A program made the translations under genes and the position numbers. A DNA stretch of 64,000 bases, taken from assembly GCA_035772405.1 (NCBI GenBank), contig JAYKKM010000442.1, positions 1,349,501 to 1,413,500 on the forward strand. The letters run 5' to 3'. Position 1 is the first letter of the stretch. Each line of letters opens with the position of its first letter. The notes under the pieces were generated by a model, which saw only the letters and a list, made by a program, of their open reading frames with translations, was not told where the DNA came from and searched no databases. This document shows positions 26,841-38,600 of the stretch, one piece after another. The stretch is from Chrysogorgia sp. JL179-B06 (lineage: Eukaryota > Cnidaria > Anthozoa > Scleralcyonacea > Chrysogorgiidae).

Positions 26841-27200
26841 GCATCCAATTTTGGAAGAACAGCTTTGGCTGAGACTGTGGTGAGCACTTCAACTTCAGGA
26901 AACCGACTGAACTCATCAATTGTTACTAGAAGATATTCTCCAGTTGGAAAAGGACTTAGAAAATCTATTGCGACTTCTTTCCAAGGTGCCGTCGGTAGTT
27001 GTGTCATCTGCAGTGGTTCAGGTGCAGGGTGGTTGCCAGAAGTAGCAGCTTGGCATGGCAGACAATTATGTCAACATTAGGAAACCAGACGTTTGCGCGA
27101 AGTAAACATTTAGTTTTCACAATTCCTTGATGGCCGATATGCGCTAGGTTGATCGTTCGTCGTCTTAAAGAGGTAGGTATAATGATTCGGTTTGCCCGGA
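26841..27200 (-). pseudogene. Gypsy integrase fragment
   Basis: The minus-strand translation includes LPTAPWKEVAIDFLSPFPTG and LLVTIDEFSRFPEVE, the first catalytic-Asp regions of an rve integrase core. It ends at KLDAI where the Polinton begins. Catalytic Glu and the C-terminus are missing from this window. Confidence 0.85.
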
Positions 27201-27479
27201 GAACGATTCCTTTATGTACCGACAGTTCGTCACTTACTTTCTTGTATTCTGTTGTGGCTGGATTTTACCAATTATTGATTTCGATGGCTCGAATGACCAT
27301 TTGCATTATGTCATCTGCTGAGGTTTCAATCTGGATTTCTTGCAGGATCATGGCATTGGGCACAGCATTGGTGCACACATAGTTAATGTTTCCTCCGCTG
27401 CGCTTTGCGGTTGAGACTCTGAGCAATTTGGATGTCGGCTGAGGAAATCTGCTGGGTTTTTCTCATCTTTGACAGGTTT

Positions 27480-27945
27480 GTAGGCGAGCTGATAGCTGTA
27501 AGGCATTAAACGCAGTTTCAACGGTCAATACGGGCGGAGGTGGCTTTGTGGCTGCGAAAAATACTGAGTAGTGGCTGATGATCAGTTATGATGGTAAATT
27601 GAGCACCATATAGATAAAGGTGGAAGTGATCGACAGCCCAAACCACTGCAAGCATTTCTTTCTCGGTCTGAGAGTATCTACTTTCTACGTCAGTTAGGAC
27701 GCGGCTGGCATAGCAGATAACTTTGTCGTTTTGAATTAGTAGTGCACCATGACCAACAAAGCTGGCGTCAACGATTACTTCTGTGGCTTGATGAGGATCG
27801 AATATGACATGACTTGCTTGCCAGTGAAAGCTTGCTTGAGTTTGTCAAGGGTCGCTTGCTCAGTTTCTTCCCATTTCCAGGTGACATCTTCTTTGGTCAA
27901 GGCACGTAACGGAGCTGTAATATCAGCATAACCTGCTATGTAGCG
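27480..27945 (-). pseudogene. Gypsy RNase H domain
   Basis: The minus strand encodes FVGHGALLIQNDKVICYASR, then YSQTEKEMLAVVWAV and TIITDHQPLLSIF, the classical Ty3/Gypsy RNase H signature with its Asp/Glu residues. It follows the reverse transcriptase but needs a frame change relative to it. Confidence 0.85.
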
Positions 27946-29110
27946 TTACAGGTACTGGGCCATTCCTAGGAGAGACTTAACTTCGCTTGGATTACGTGGA
28001 GGTGTAGCATTCTGGATAGCTTCAACCTTCTTTGGGTTGGGGCGTAGTCCTTCTGCGCTGAAGATGTGGCCGCAAAACATTACTTCGGATCTCCAAAAGT
28101 GGCATTTCTCCTTGTTTAATCGAAGGTTGTGCGACTTTAGCCTTTCAAGGACTCGATGAAGGTTGGCATCATGAGTGGCTTGGTCTTTGCAAAAAACGAT
28201 TATATCATCGGATATATTCTTGCAGCCGGTCAGTCCGGTCAGCAGCTCTTCAATGGTGTTTTGGAAGATCTCAGAGGCTGCATTTATTCCAAACAGAAGT
28301 CGCTTATACCGTCTGAGGCCAAGATGGGTGCTGAAAGTGGTAATGTGCCGGCTTTCTTCTGCAAGCTCAAGTTGATGGTAGCCAGAGGATAGGTCCAAGG
28401 TTGTGAAGACAGTTGCACCATTTAAGTGAGCGTCAAATGTTTTTCTCGTTTGACTGCCTGGTTGGCCTCACGCATATCAATACAGATTCGTATTTCGCCT
28501 GACTTTTTTTGGGACTAGAACAATTGGACTAACCCACGGGGTCGGTCCATTGACCTTTTCGATTATATCCAACTCTTCAAGTCGTTGGAGCTCTTTTTCT
28601 ACATCGGATCGAACGTGGAAAGGGATTCGACGGTGGGGTTGTTGCCATAGGGGAGACGTCGGGATCAATGTGTAGTTTAACGGTTTTACCAGTTAGCTTT
28701 CCAATACCAGAGAAGAGGCATTCAAATTCTGGAGGATACTGGTTAGATGTGGTGCTGTTGACCGAAATTTTAAGCAAGTCAAGTTGGTAGGCTGTATTAT
28801 AGTTTAGCAGGTTCCCAGAGTTGCCTTCAACCACATGGAATTGAGCAGAAAGGTGTTTGGAATGAATTGAAATGTTTGTTGTGACAGTTCCTTTTAGCGG
28901 TAGTGGGCATGTCGATCCATAGGAGTACATTTTTTGTTTTGTGTTCTCCAGTGTGACGCCATTGTTGTGGTTGATTTGGTTATAGGTGACGTCATCAAGG
29001 ATATTGACGGAAGCACCAGAATCGATAATGACGGTTACGTTGTGCCCTGCAATGTTTACATGGCAGTGTGGCGGTGTAGTTTTTCCAGTTAGATTTGCGA
29101 TTGTGAAAAC
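27946..29110 (-). pseudogene. pol: Gypsy aspartic protease and reverse transcriptase
   Basis: Protease motif VIIDSGASVNIL lies near 29000-29035. RT begins around 28668 (VEKELQRLEELDIIEKV, SPIVLVPKK) and continues as MDLSSGYHQLELAEESR, LLFGINAASEIFQ and NISDDIIVFCKD (the YxDD-class active site with S in place of V). The frame shifts between protease and RT and again near 28450, so the gene is inactive. Minus-strand orientation, as for gag. Confidence 0.88.
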
Positions 29111-29189
29111 ATAGCTTGGTTAGGAGTCAGAGTCGGTGGTATGCTGTGGGCTGGTATGGGAGACATTCTTTACAGACTGTGACAATGGT

Positions 29190-29922
29190 GGATTTGTACG
29201 ACAAACCCGAGAAAAATGCCCGATTTCCCCACATGATTTGCAGTCCTGTCCTTTCGCTGGGCAGACTATGTTGTGCGGGTATGTTCCACTGCAGTTTCGG
29301 CAGATCGGGTTTGTACGGTTTGGCTCAGCGCTTGGGTTTCTTAAATTACGATTGCGATTGTTGTCAACACAAGATCTTGGGGCCCTGTGAATTCGTTGTT
29401 TTGCTGTTGTTTATTTCCGTCACGTGTTGAGTTTACACTGGATAATTATTGTTGCTCGACTTGGCTGGCCTGTCGTTCGCTTATTTCAATGGCTCTTCCG
29501 GTCTTCAGAAGCCTTTGTAGATCAAGATTGTCTCGAAGGGCGCGTCGACGTAAATAGTTGGATGTACAAGTCAAGATGATGTGGTCTTTGATCTCTTTGT
29601 CGGTATCACTAAATTCGCACGTTTGAGCAAGATGGCGCAATCGAGAATGGAAAGAATCAAGGGACTCTTCGGGTTTCTGCTTCGCCTGACGGAAATTGAA
29701 AACTTCGAAGGCCACGTTGGTTTGAGGGGTGAAGTACTGGTTAAGCTTCTCCACCACGGTTTTGTAGTCTTCGTGATCGGTAGTTGGCAGAGTGTCATAA
29801 ATGTCATCAACGTTAGGACCAGCGTAGTGCAATAGCATAGTTGTTTTTCGTTTATCAGCTGTAATGTCCACAAAGTAGCCGTTCGAACCGGGTGAGCCAT
29901 TTTTTCCATCTCGGGCCAGCAT
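29190..29922 (-). pseudogene. gag: Gypsy gag with CCHC zinc knuckle
   Basis: The 158-aa frame from 29922 contains a retrotransposon gag (capsid-like) region: EVFNFRQAKQKPEESLDSFH and LRHLAQTCEFSDTDKEIKD. After a frame break, a knuckle CKSCGEIGHFSRVC lies near 29200-29245, preceded by another Cys pair. It packages the retroelement RNA. Confidence 0.85.
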
Positions 29923-29930
29923 TATTGTTC

Positions 29931-30741
29931 CGGTGTACGTTAAACGGTGGAAAATCTGGGAGTGAAGCCATTGTCAAGCAAGATTATCCCCTCGCCCGGC
30001 GCGAACGCCGGCCGAAGGCCGCAGGCCTGAGGGCGAGGGTGCTAATATCGACCGGCGTTTAGTCCCTTATCACGGGAAATGCATGCGAAACTGAAATTGC
30101 AATCCAGTTTAATTACTCGGGCCTCCCCCTGTGGGGGGAGAGCAAGAGTCTTAAAAAGGGCTCTGTTTATTTGGCAATGTCGCGAAATGGCAATTCTTGC
30201 ATCATCCCACTTGGGACTGGGTACTAGATCGATCTGAACACTGCATATATTTATGCGCCATTGTCATATTTTTAATATTCATCTGGTTACCTTTCCTCGA
30301 GTGTTCTTCACTGAAAATATTTGATGTGGCTGGCAGTATCTTGATCTCACGATGCTTACAATCGCACACGCCGATCGCCGAAGACCTACGGCTACACTAA
30401 AAGATAACGAGCGATTTAGACACGGTTGGTGCCTTGGTGGTCTCTGTCTGCGATCTGAGATCTCGATAACCGACACCGTACACTGAAAATGCCGTACCTG
30501 TACGCTGATGTGTACTCGATTAAACCTATGTTTAACAATTTAATATGAAACTCAACGTATGAATGCTTTTTGAAAATATGTTAACTGTTCTGAGGTAACT
30601 GTAATATTTTTATAAACTTTGTTGCCTGTATTGTTTATTGTTATCATGTTATGTTATACAAAATAAAGTCGATGCTATAGTTTATTGTTTCACATATACC
30701 AAGTACTATTATTAAAGTATGCAATGTTGCTATCGAATTTT
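29931..30741. other. No gene; GC-rich hairpins and possible LTR border
   Basis: CCCTCGCCCGGCGCGAACGC and GGCCTGAGGGCGAGGG near 29985-30040 form a strong foldback, and CTCCCCCTGTGGGGGGAG at about 30124 forms another. The string TAACAATTTAATATGAA at about 30533 recurs near 33845, which suggests shared retroelement ends. No coding signal. Confidence 0.45.
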
Positions 30742-31070
30742 ACCCTGTTTCACTTATATTGATATTGATATTTTACCTGTAAGCTTAAATGGGGCTCCAA
30801 AATGTTCTGGGTTATCAGTAAGTTTGTATCGATTGTTCATATTATTTTATGCGAATGCTTACAAATGAACGTACAGACTAGAGTATATAAATCTCTGACA
30901 TTCATTGTTGCCATTGAGTAACCCTGTTTCACTCGATATTTTACCTGTAAGATTAAATGGGGCTCCAAAATGTTCTGGGTTATCAGTAAGTTTGTATCGA
31001 TTGTTCATACATGTATTATTATACACAAATGCTTACAAATGAACACACAGTATATAAATCTCTGACACCC
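30742..31070. repeat. Tandem duplication of a 179-bp unit with TATA box
   Basis: Two direct copies begin at 30742 and 30921 (ACCCTGTTTCACT). They share TTTTACCTGTAAG, AAATGGGGCTCCAAAATGTT and, at the end, AGTATATAAATCTCTGACA, which looks like a core promoter with its start region. Such repeats occur in LTR U3 regions or in SINE-like promoters. No ORF follows directly. Confidence 0.75.
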
Positions 31071-33700
31071 ATACCAACTATCAAGATCAAGGAGTAAAGA
31101 GTTTGTTGTTGTTTGCTGGTTTACCAGTGACGGGTCTGAATTTTGGCCTTGACTACACGAAAAGCGAGTTGACTCGCTAACCGAGACAGTAACATAGTTA
31201 ACTATGCAGTAATCTGTCTTTATATTACAATTAGCTAGCTGGCTGGCCCACTGGACTAGTCACTAGTATGTATAAAGCCTCTCAAATAATAAATATGCTA
31301 AAATTATGAATATGTTTACTGGCTCAAAATGTTATATAACTTCAAAGAAATAATGATTTTGAATTACATTTCTTTAAACTGTTTATAATAGCTTATGACA
31401 CCTTGCTACTGCCAGCTAAATGGTTTGATTTACTGCTATGCCTTATACACTGAGAAAAAAATTAACTGATTTAATACTTGCTCAAACTAAACCTGTTTGC
31501 CGGACTGACCATATGAATTGTTATTACATGAGCACAGGCCGGCTCGCTTGCCAGGCTGACCCTGTTGGCTAGAACTGGATTAGGTCAGCAAACAGGGTGG
31601 CTCATTTGGTGGGGCAGAATTCTCAGTAAGCCAGCTTGGATACTGAGCCAACTCACCTTCGTATAATCAAAGCCGTTGGCCAACACTATGTTATGGGTTT
31701 GCAATGATGGAAAATTTAACCACCCCTGCACTGACAGCCGTATCATTATATGTACTTACAACTATAGATTTGTGTATATTGAATTCAAATCACTGAATTT
31801 GCCTACAATGTCTTTCAACAAGCCACAACCTCAAGTAGCCCGAGTTAACGCCTAGCGGGCGTCTTGTTTTATATATATTGAAGATCAACGGCCCATGCGC
31901 GGCATCGGGAAATTTGGCCTTGGTAACTAGATTATTATGGTAAATAATAAATATCTGCATTTAAATTCGTGTTTTGTCGTGTTATACGGTGAATGAAGAT
32001 TTGAGTTCAAAAAGATCGTGAAAAGGCAGTGAATATGCAATATATCGTCGTCCAAAGATGTCAAGTTCGTAAATCAAGTTCGTAAATCAAGTTTTATACG
32101 TGGCGTCAAAACTAAAGGTAAACCCGTTTTCGGTTTTTTAAACCTGTTAGTCAGTTACAAAGATAGTTTGGCAAACATGTCCGAGTATGTTATTCAGGCT
32201 TTTATTTGATGTATAGCATGATTTTCTTGCGTTAGTAGTTCAAAATATATCGTCGTCTGAATATCTAACATATTTATACGGAGTTTGTCAATCCAATCCA
32301 AGCGTCGTCGCTTTTTTCAAGCCGCTAGGTATCAGTTACAAAAATATTTTTGTAGGTATGTCAGATGCTGTTAATCAAGCTTTCATTAGATATGTAAAAT
32401 GAGTTCTTAGAGTTAGTACTTCAAAATATATTGTGGTCGGAACATTTCACTTTTGGCATGGCGTCATGGCAACCGAAATTTAAAATTATTATAACATCAA
32501 CCCAAGTCAGTTTTAGGGTTATGATTTGGGTTACGATTAGGATTAGGGTTAGGGTTAGGATTAGGGTTAGGGTTAGGATTAGGGTGAGGCAGGTTAGGGT
32601 TAGCGATTATTTGAATTTCGGTTTGTTGATATATCGAGAAAGCGCCAATCAGACATCACGAAATCACTATTATTATGTGCTTTATTATAATATTGCAGAA
32701 TAACAAATGTTAATACAAATTTTGAATGCCAGATTTTATACTTTTATTTAAATTATCCATCACCATTGTTTCACTTGGAAACTTTGCAACCTCACCCACA
32801 ATGGAATAATTGCAATACTTGATAATTAGCCTATATAGTGAGTACCGTAATGGTGGTAAGGATGTAAAAAAGTACAGATTATAGCTGTATTTATACTGCA
32901 AGTCTATAGGACTATAACCAGGACCAACCTGGATGGATGCCACCTTGGGCTTGGCTTGCATTTTACTCACTTTAATAGTCTAAACATGCACCACACTGGT
33001 TATAACAATCAGTGTTTATACGCTCATCTGATGGCATGCTGGTCTGGCCAATGGCTTAGTGTGTTTGTGTAAACACCTTTGTCCTGTATTAGGCCTAGAC
33101 AATGCCAGTCCTAGGCTTGAAATTTATATATTTACACAGCTTTTGAAATCTTCTCGAAAGCTTCTCGAAATTGAATAGTCCTTACATAAGATATACCAAT
33201 AAATTATGTGCTTTATTATAATATTGCAGAATAACAAATGTTAATACAAATTTTGAATAGCAGATTTTATTTAAATTATCCTGTATAATGTATGTACAAG
33301 GTTATGCAGTCTCGTGAATACAATTGTACTTTGAGTAAAATTATGAGTATGCCACTGTTACTGTAAACATGCATGTTGAAATGTATTATTAAAAGCATAA
33401 CTGACATAATTAACTTTAATTATGTAATATATAATTAATAAAATTATTATTTAAATTAATAATTATTAAAATTAATTATTAATTTCAATAATCAATAGTT
33501 ACACAATTGGTTTCCAACCCTGCCTGCGAGACAATTGTGTTGGAAGACTTTCCCACTTGGGATCCGTTCAGTACACTACCCACAAATTGCACCCAAAAAA
33601 TAAGCAGTTTGAAAATCTGTTCAGTTTGGCAATATTAAAGCCTCAAACAGTAAGTAAGTGAGCGAGGGGTTGTTGCGTACACGTATTTCTAGTATATGAG
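31071..33700. other. Gene-free repeat region
   Basis: AT-rich sequence with scattered repeat remnants: CCGGACTGACC text near 31500 related to the MITE at 3566, a telomere-like array (32511-32605), a pair of direct repeats (32674-32758 and 33204-33281) and a very AT-rich block at 33415-33500. Open frames here (for example 32431-32703 + and 32710-32970 -) have no motif, and the first is simply the telomere-like array translated. Confidence 0.5.
32511..32605 (+). repeat. Interstitial telomere-like TTAGGG array
   Basis: About a dozen units of TTAGGG with TTAGGA, TTACGA and TTGGGT variants. The array is flanked by inverted AACCGAAATTTAAA and TTTGAATTTCGGTT, so it sits inside a foldback. Internal, degenerate, and not a chromosome end. 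Confidence 0.8.
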
Positions 33701-35483
33701 TTAATATGGAAAAGCTGCTGTGACTGTGAGTACACTGACTCTATGTTGTTTCGATTGAACTTCAGGTGGTTGACTTCTTCTAGACTTGTGTATTAGTTGT
33801 GGGTCTCGATCGTGTTTCCTCGTCGCCAGATGTAATGTCTTTTGTATATAACAATTTAATATGAACTCTTGGTATGAAAGCATGCAATCTATACTGCCGT
33901 TTTCCCGCCACAGACCTCTCACATGGTCTGCTTGTCTGATGACGTAATAATGACTATTAACTATTTTACAGGCTACACGCTCACAAGCTTTAGAAAGGAC
34001 AGGTAATAAAGAGATAGGACGATTATTCTCGGCTTCTTCATAATCGTCGTTCTTAGGGATAGGAATGATCTCAGATTGTTTCCATTGACTAGGAAATGAT
34101 CCAGTGAGGAAGCTTGGATTACTTATTGATGTAATCGGATGAACTATTGAATTTAAACAATCTTTGAGGATTTTTATATGGGTTGTATCGTTTCCAGGAG
34201 CTTTATTCGAGGGCATAGTGGTAATAATTTCACTTACTTCTTTAGTTGTCACTTGTTTAAGATGAAATATATTGTTGTCTTCTATAACTGTATCAGGCAC
34301 CAAAGGTTGAAAAAAGGGTGGTAAATCAAATTCGTGTTCTATTTCTTCAGCTAATTTGGCACTCTTTGCTCCCACGGCAGCAAAGAAATTGTTAAATTCC
34401 TCTGCAACTACGGATGTATCTTTTGTAAATACAGGCCTATTAGACTCCCCAGATAGCAGACATTGGCGTATGGTTTTCCAAATACAATTACTGTCTCCTT
34501 TACTAGATTTAATTTGTTCTTTGACATACGCGACTTCCGCTTCTCTTAATCGTTGTTTTGTCAAATAATGTTCTCCTTTCTTTAAACTCTATCCAATCTC
34601 TTTCGGCACCAGATCTTCTCGCTTTTCTATGAGCTAGGTCTCGTGCAATCATGAGGTATTTAAATTCCGATGTCATAAAAGGAATGGGTTTTGCAGAGAC
34701 GTTAACAGTCTTTAATGGAGCATGCGAGTCTAATACAGCGGACAATGAATTGTTGAATGTCTCCACCTTGTCCTCTGTGTTATCGAATACATCCAACATC
34801 CTTACTGATGTCTTCTGCAAATCGAGAGCCATTATAATTCTTATAGCTGCGGACCTGAATATACGACTTCCTTTGTTTAGGCTTTCTCAAATTAATGTTC
34901 GCCTGAACTAGAAAATGATCGCTATAGTGAAATCAAGTGTACCACTTTCTTTTACCAGTCTAGGATTTGACACAATGATAACATCGATTAGTGTTTGACT
35001 ATTCTCATTTACACGTGTCGGTTTATCTATTATTTGCTTTAAATTATAATTGACACAAAATTCTTCCAAAGGTATAGAAAGCGGACCTTGTTTAAGCAAG
35101 TCACAATTAAGGTCTCCTAGGATTGCTACGTATTTATTCAAAGTTAAAACATAATCCGTACTTGGTGAGAGATGATTATTTAGGCAAGATATAGGGCAAT
35201 CTGGGGGCCTATAAACCACACCAATAACCAACGAGCGCAATTTATGTTGTTGGCATTGAATCCACAATTGATCAAAGTTGTCAGTGAAACACTACTGAAA
35301 TCTTTGAGCAAGGTGACTTTAAGTCCATTTCTAGCATAAACACAAACTCCACCTCCTCTCTTTGTAAGACGATCAAGTCTATAAAGACTATAACCTGGGA
35401 TACGGATGCTTGCGTTAGAGTGGGAGTCATTTAACCAAGTTTCTGAAAGTGATAAAAAGTCTTGTGAATGGACCAAGTGTCTA
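33701..35483 (-). mobile_element. LINE retrotransposon (endonuclease and RT part), interrupted by element 2
   Basis: On the minus strand, LSLSETWLNDSHSN, GGGVCVYARNGL, ILGDLNCDLLKQGPL and LIDVIIVS mark an apurinic endonuclease domain (35476-34908). MPSNKAPGNDTTHIKILK and SQWKQSEIIPIPKN then NRPISLLPVLSKACERV mark the RT fingers (34564-33950). RT breaks off at about 33930, and the domain is frame-shifted several times. The 5' side continues beyond element 2 at 55795 in compatible phase. A CR1/Jockey-like clade is likely. Confidence 0.85.
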
Positions 35484-35489
35484 AGTTTC
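35484..35489. repeat. Left target-site duplication of element 2
   Basis: AGTTTC immediately precedes the terminal AGTACTAC and is repeated exactly at 55789-55794. Six bases is the expected duplication for Maverick/Polinton integration. Confidence 0.92.
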
Positions 35490-35602
35490 AGTACTACAAA
35501 ACGGGGGCTTCAACGACCAGTTTTCATGTAAGCTTAATATAGTGGACCATAAAGTTTTTTCTAGGGGAGTTCCCATTTTGGGTGGAGTATGACGTCACTT
35601 CA
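35490..35602. repeat. Left terminal inverted repeat of element 2
   Basis: It starts AGTACTACAAAACGGGGGCT and matches the reverse complement of 55676-55788 at about 88% by eye, through TTTTGGGTGGAGTATGACGTCAC at the inner edge. The inner edge contains a TGACGTCA palindrome. Unlike element 1, it does not fold back on itself to any length. Confidence 0.9.
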
Positions 35603-38600
35603 CATCATTTTTTTTTCTTCAACTATTTTATAATGTCCCAATGCCAGCGTGTGTATCCCATCCTCTAGGATATGTCTCTTGTCGTCGTCAGCGCACAATG
35701 CGGTTTTGTTGATTCTATCTGTATACAATTCATGTTTTCTACTCCTGATTGTTGTCATGGTTCTGGATTTTTTAACACCACTGAGCAGACAGTCTAGATA
35801 ATCTTGGTGAGTGATTTTGTTCTTAATCACGTTTTTCTTTACTCCTTTACATTTTTTGATTTCCTCTCTTAATGTTTTACAACTGTATAGTTTTGCACGC
35901 AGCCCAACAAACTCTTGGATTTGTTCACTCATATTCTCATCCTTCATCATCCCCAAGACTTTCTTGTTTAGTCCCACAGGTATGCTCGAGGGGTGGTCTT
36001 TTCCATAGCCAGATGTGTCGAATTTCTCAGACACATGCGACGCGATGTCCTTGTAAAAGTCTTCAGTTTGCACTTCATATAACAAACTATCCGTGTCTGT
36101 GAAACATAGTTGTGCGCGTTCACCATACATTGACTTTATAAAATCATAGTGAAATTCGTACATGAGTGTTTTACTCAAGTCCAAGATACACATTCCCAAG
36201 TAGACGGGTTTGTTGAATTTGACCTTTACTCGTTTCATGTGTACATCGATGAGTGTGTCACAGAATATCGTTCTATGATGATAACTTATTTTTGCAACCA
36301 GCTTTCGCATCGCATCCTCATTTGTCACTAGTTTAATGTCGACTCTATTCCTAATGTTCTCCATGGTTTTACCAAAGACGCTGTTGTTCATCAACTAGAA
36401 AAAGTCTTGCTCAAAGCTATTCTTGGCCTCTGTTCTCAACCGCATGTTTAGCTCAATGTATGGAGCCATCCACGCACTCTCTTCAAACGTTACACCTCTA
36501 TGAATTTTAGTCAACCGCATACCCAATCTCAAATATAATTCCAAGTTCTTCTTAGTTTTTCATATTTGATAAATTAGGAACTAATTTCTGTACTTTACCA
36601 AGGGTCACTCTCTCTGGCGCCAGGGGGTAGTCGTTATGCGAGTCGTGTAGTTCTTTTGGATACTCCAAATCCACTTCTAATATGCAGGGAACGTCTCGCC
36701 AGCTCTCCAAGTCTGTCATCCATTTAAAACCATGTGTTGGTAATAATAAGCTCATTGCCCATCCATAGAGATTGTTCGCGTCTAGGTAGGCTAGGAACTT
36801 TGAGAGCGCAGCTGGGTTAAATTCACCATTGACGTCAACATCCTCACCCCTCAGATATCCCATATACTTATTGTTTGCTCTTGCGCGTCTTTTTGTGACT
36901 GTAGACACACCACCGCGTAGTCCTTTATCAATCATCAACAACATGTCATAGTCGGTCAACAATTCTAATTTAACACCTGTTAGTTTGAGTAGAGCGTCCC
37001 AGGCGAGTCCTGGCGCGGTATAACACCACGCTGGATCTAATCCATAGTGTGTCATGCATACTTTTCTAAAATTCTCAAAGACATCCTCCAATAACATCAC
37101 GTTTGTCTTTAGATACAAATCGTGGTACTCACGCATTGTTTGCATATTAAAATGTCTCCATACATCTCGTGCATGTTCATAGTCCTTCTCAGACACACCA
37201 GAGTCTGTAAGTTGAGAGTAGAAACTTTCAATGGGTGGAAGTCGTGTTTCGTCTAGTCTCTTCAACGCGTCCATGTGCTCGTAGGGGTAAACGCCTTTGC
37301 GTGACACCAATTCAAAGTCTCTTTTGTTTGGGAACGCTTTTTATGTTGCACACAACGCATCCTTGTCCAGGTTCCCAGAGAGTCGCTCTAGACTTGAAGT
37401 CATAAATTTAAAGCTATCTATAAATCGAAGTTCTCTTGTAATGTTTTTCAACTCCCCTTTCTTATTTTTGTAGTGGTCCACAACTACCTTTTTACTAAAG
37501 CTAATGTATTTCTCTTCGTTATGCGGTATACAGCTAATGTCGCCCTCGTTTTCACCCAAAGCCTTTATAAATAAATGTGCATCATAACCAGCAAGATTAT
37601 GAAATACAACGGGGATAAATTTTGGAAGTTTATATCGGAGGTTACATTCCCTGTGTGCTGCTCCTCTATACTTTCCAGTCAAGTGGCAATGATCTCGCAC
37701 TTTTAGATTTTTAGGCTCATCATCACCAAACTCACCTTTACACATCCAACATTTGTCGCTGGCCATGAACGATTTGAGCTCTTCTTCCCCAAACACCATT
37801 GGTTTTGCAAACTTGAACTTTTTATAGATTCGTTGTATGGTGCTCTCCAACGCCAACACAAACGATTTAGCCATGTTATCGTCGTCGTTTCTCTTTGTAC
37901 ACATGACGGGCTCTTCTTGATGTAGAGTGTCGTCGTAGCATTTCAAGTGAAAGCACCACCCAGACGGTGCATGATGTTGATAGGCCGTTGTGTTGCTTTG
38001 TTTGGGATCGCCCCTACAACCCTCGATCTTTTCGACAAACGACTCAAAGTCGGCATAGATTACAAATGGAACGTTTTGTGTTCTCTCCATATGATTAAAT
38101 TCTATGCTTGCATCTTTTCCTTCAGGCATGACTTTTTAACAAAGTCTACATCTTTACAATATTCGCTATGAATATCTAATGCCTTCTTGTCACGGAAGCC
38201 ACTTATACACCGACAACAGAACCAACGCTTTGCTTTGTGTTTATTCATTTGACTTTTACATAGTCTAGAGAAATTTTTTATCCAAACATAGTGTGAATTT
38301 ATTTCACCGTCTCTCGTCTCTTCTCTCAAATATAAAAGATTTATAGTGTTGTCAGTGCTATCACCTTTAATGAACAACGGATACACTTGCCCCTCTTCAA
38401 AGCCAAACACATTTATTTTCATACTATTATTTCTAATAAATGTCTCTATGTTATTAAACGATGTAGGAAACTCTACACCTGTCCAATCAAATTTATTTGA
38501 CGCCTCTCGCATCTCTTTGGAGAGTCTATTTCTGTGACTATTTTTTGACATTTTCGCTGCAGTTACAGACCACTTGAAACATTCGTTGTCGTTTATATTT

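Larger units (their letters stand above)
26841..29930 (-). mobile_element. Ty3/Gypsy retrotransposon, cut by element 1 in its integrase
   Basis: Reading the minus strand from 29922 the order is gag, CCHC knuckle, aspartic protease, reverse transcriptase, RNase H, integrase, the Ty3/Gypsy order. The integrase core stops abruptly at the Polinton terminus at 26834-26840, so element 1 landed inside it and the 3' part must lie left of the window. The internal frames contain several shifts and stops. No convincing LTR pair can be seen because one end is outside. Confidence 0.88.

Noticed and set aside
32431..32703. 90-aa open frame rich in Val-Arg
   Set aside because: It is the translation of the TTAGGG-like array.
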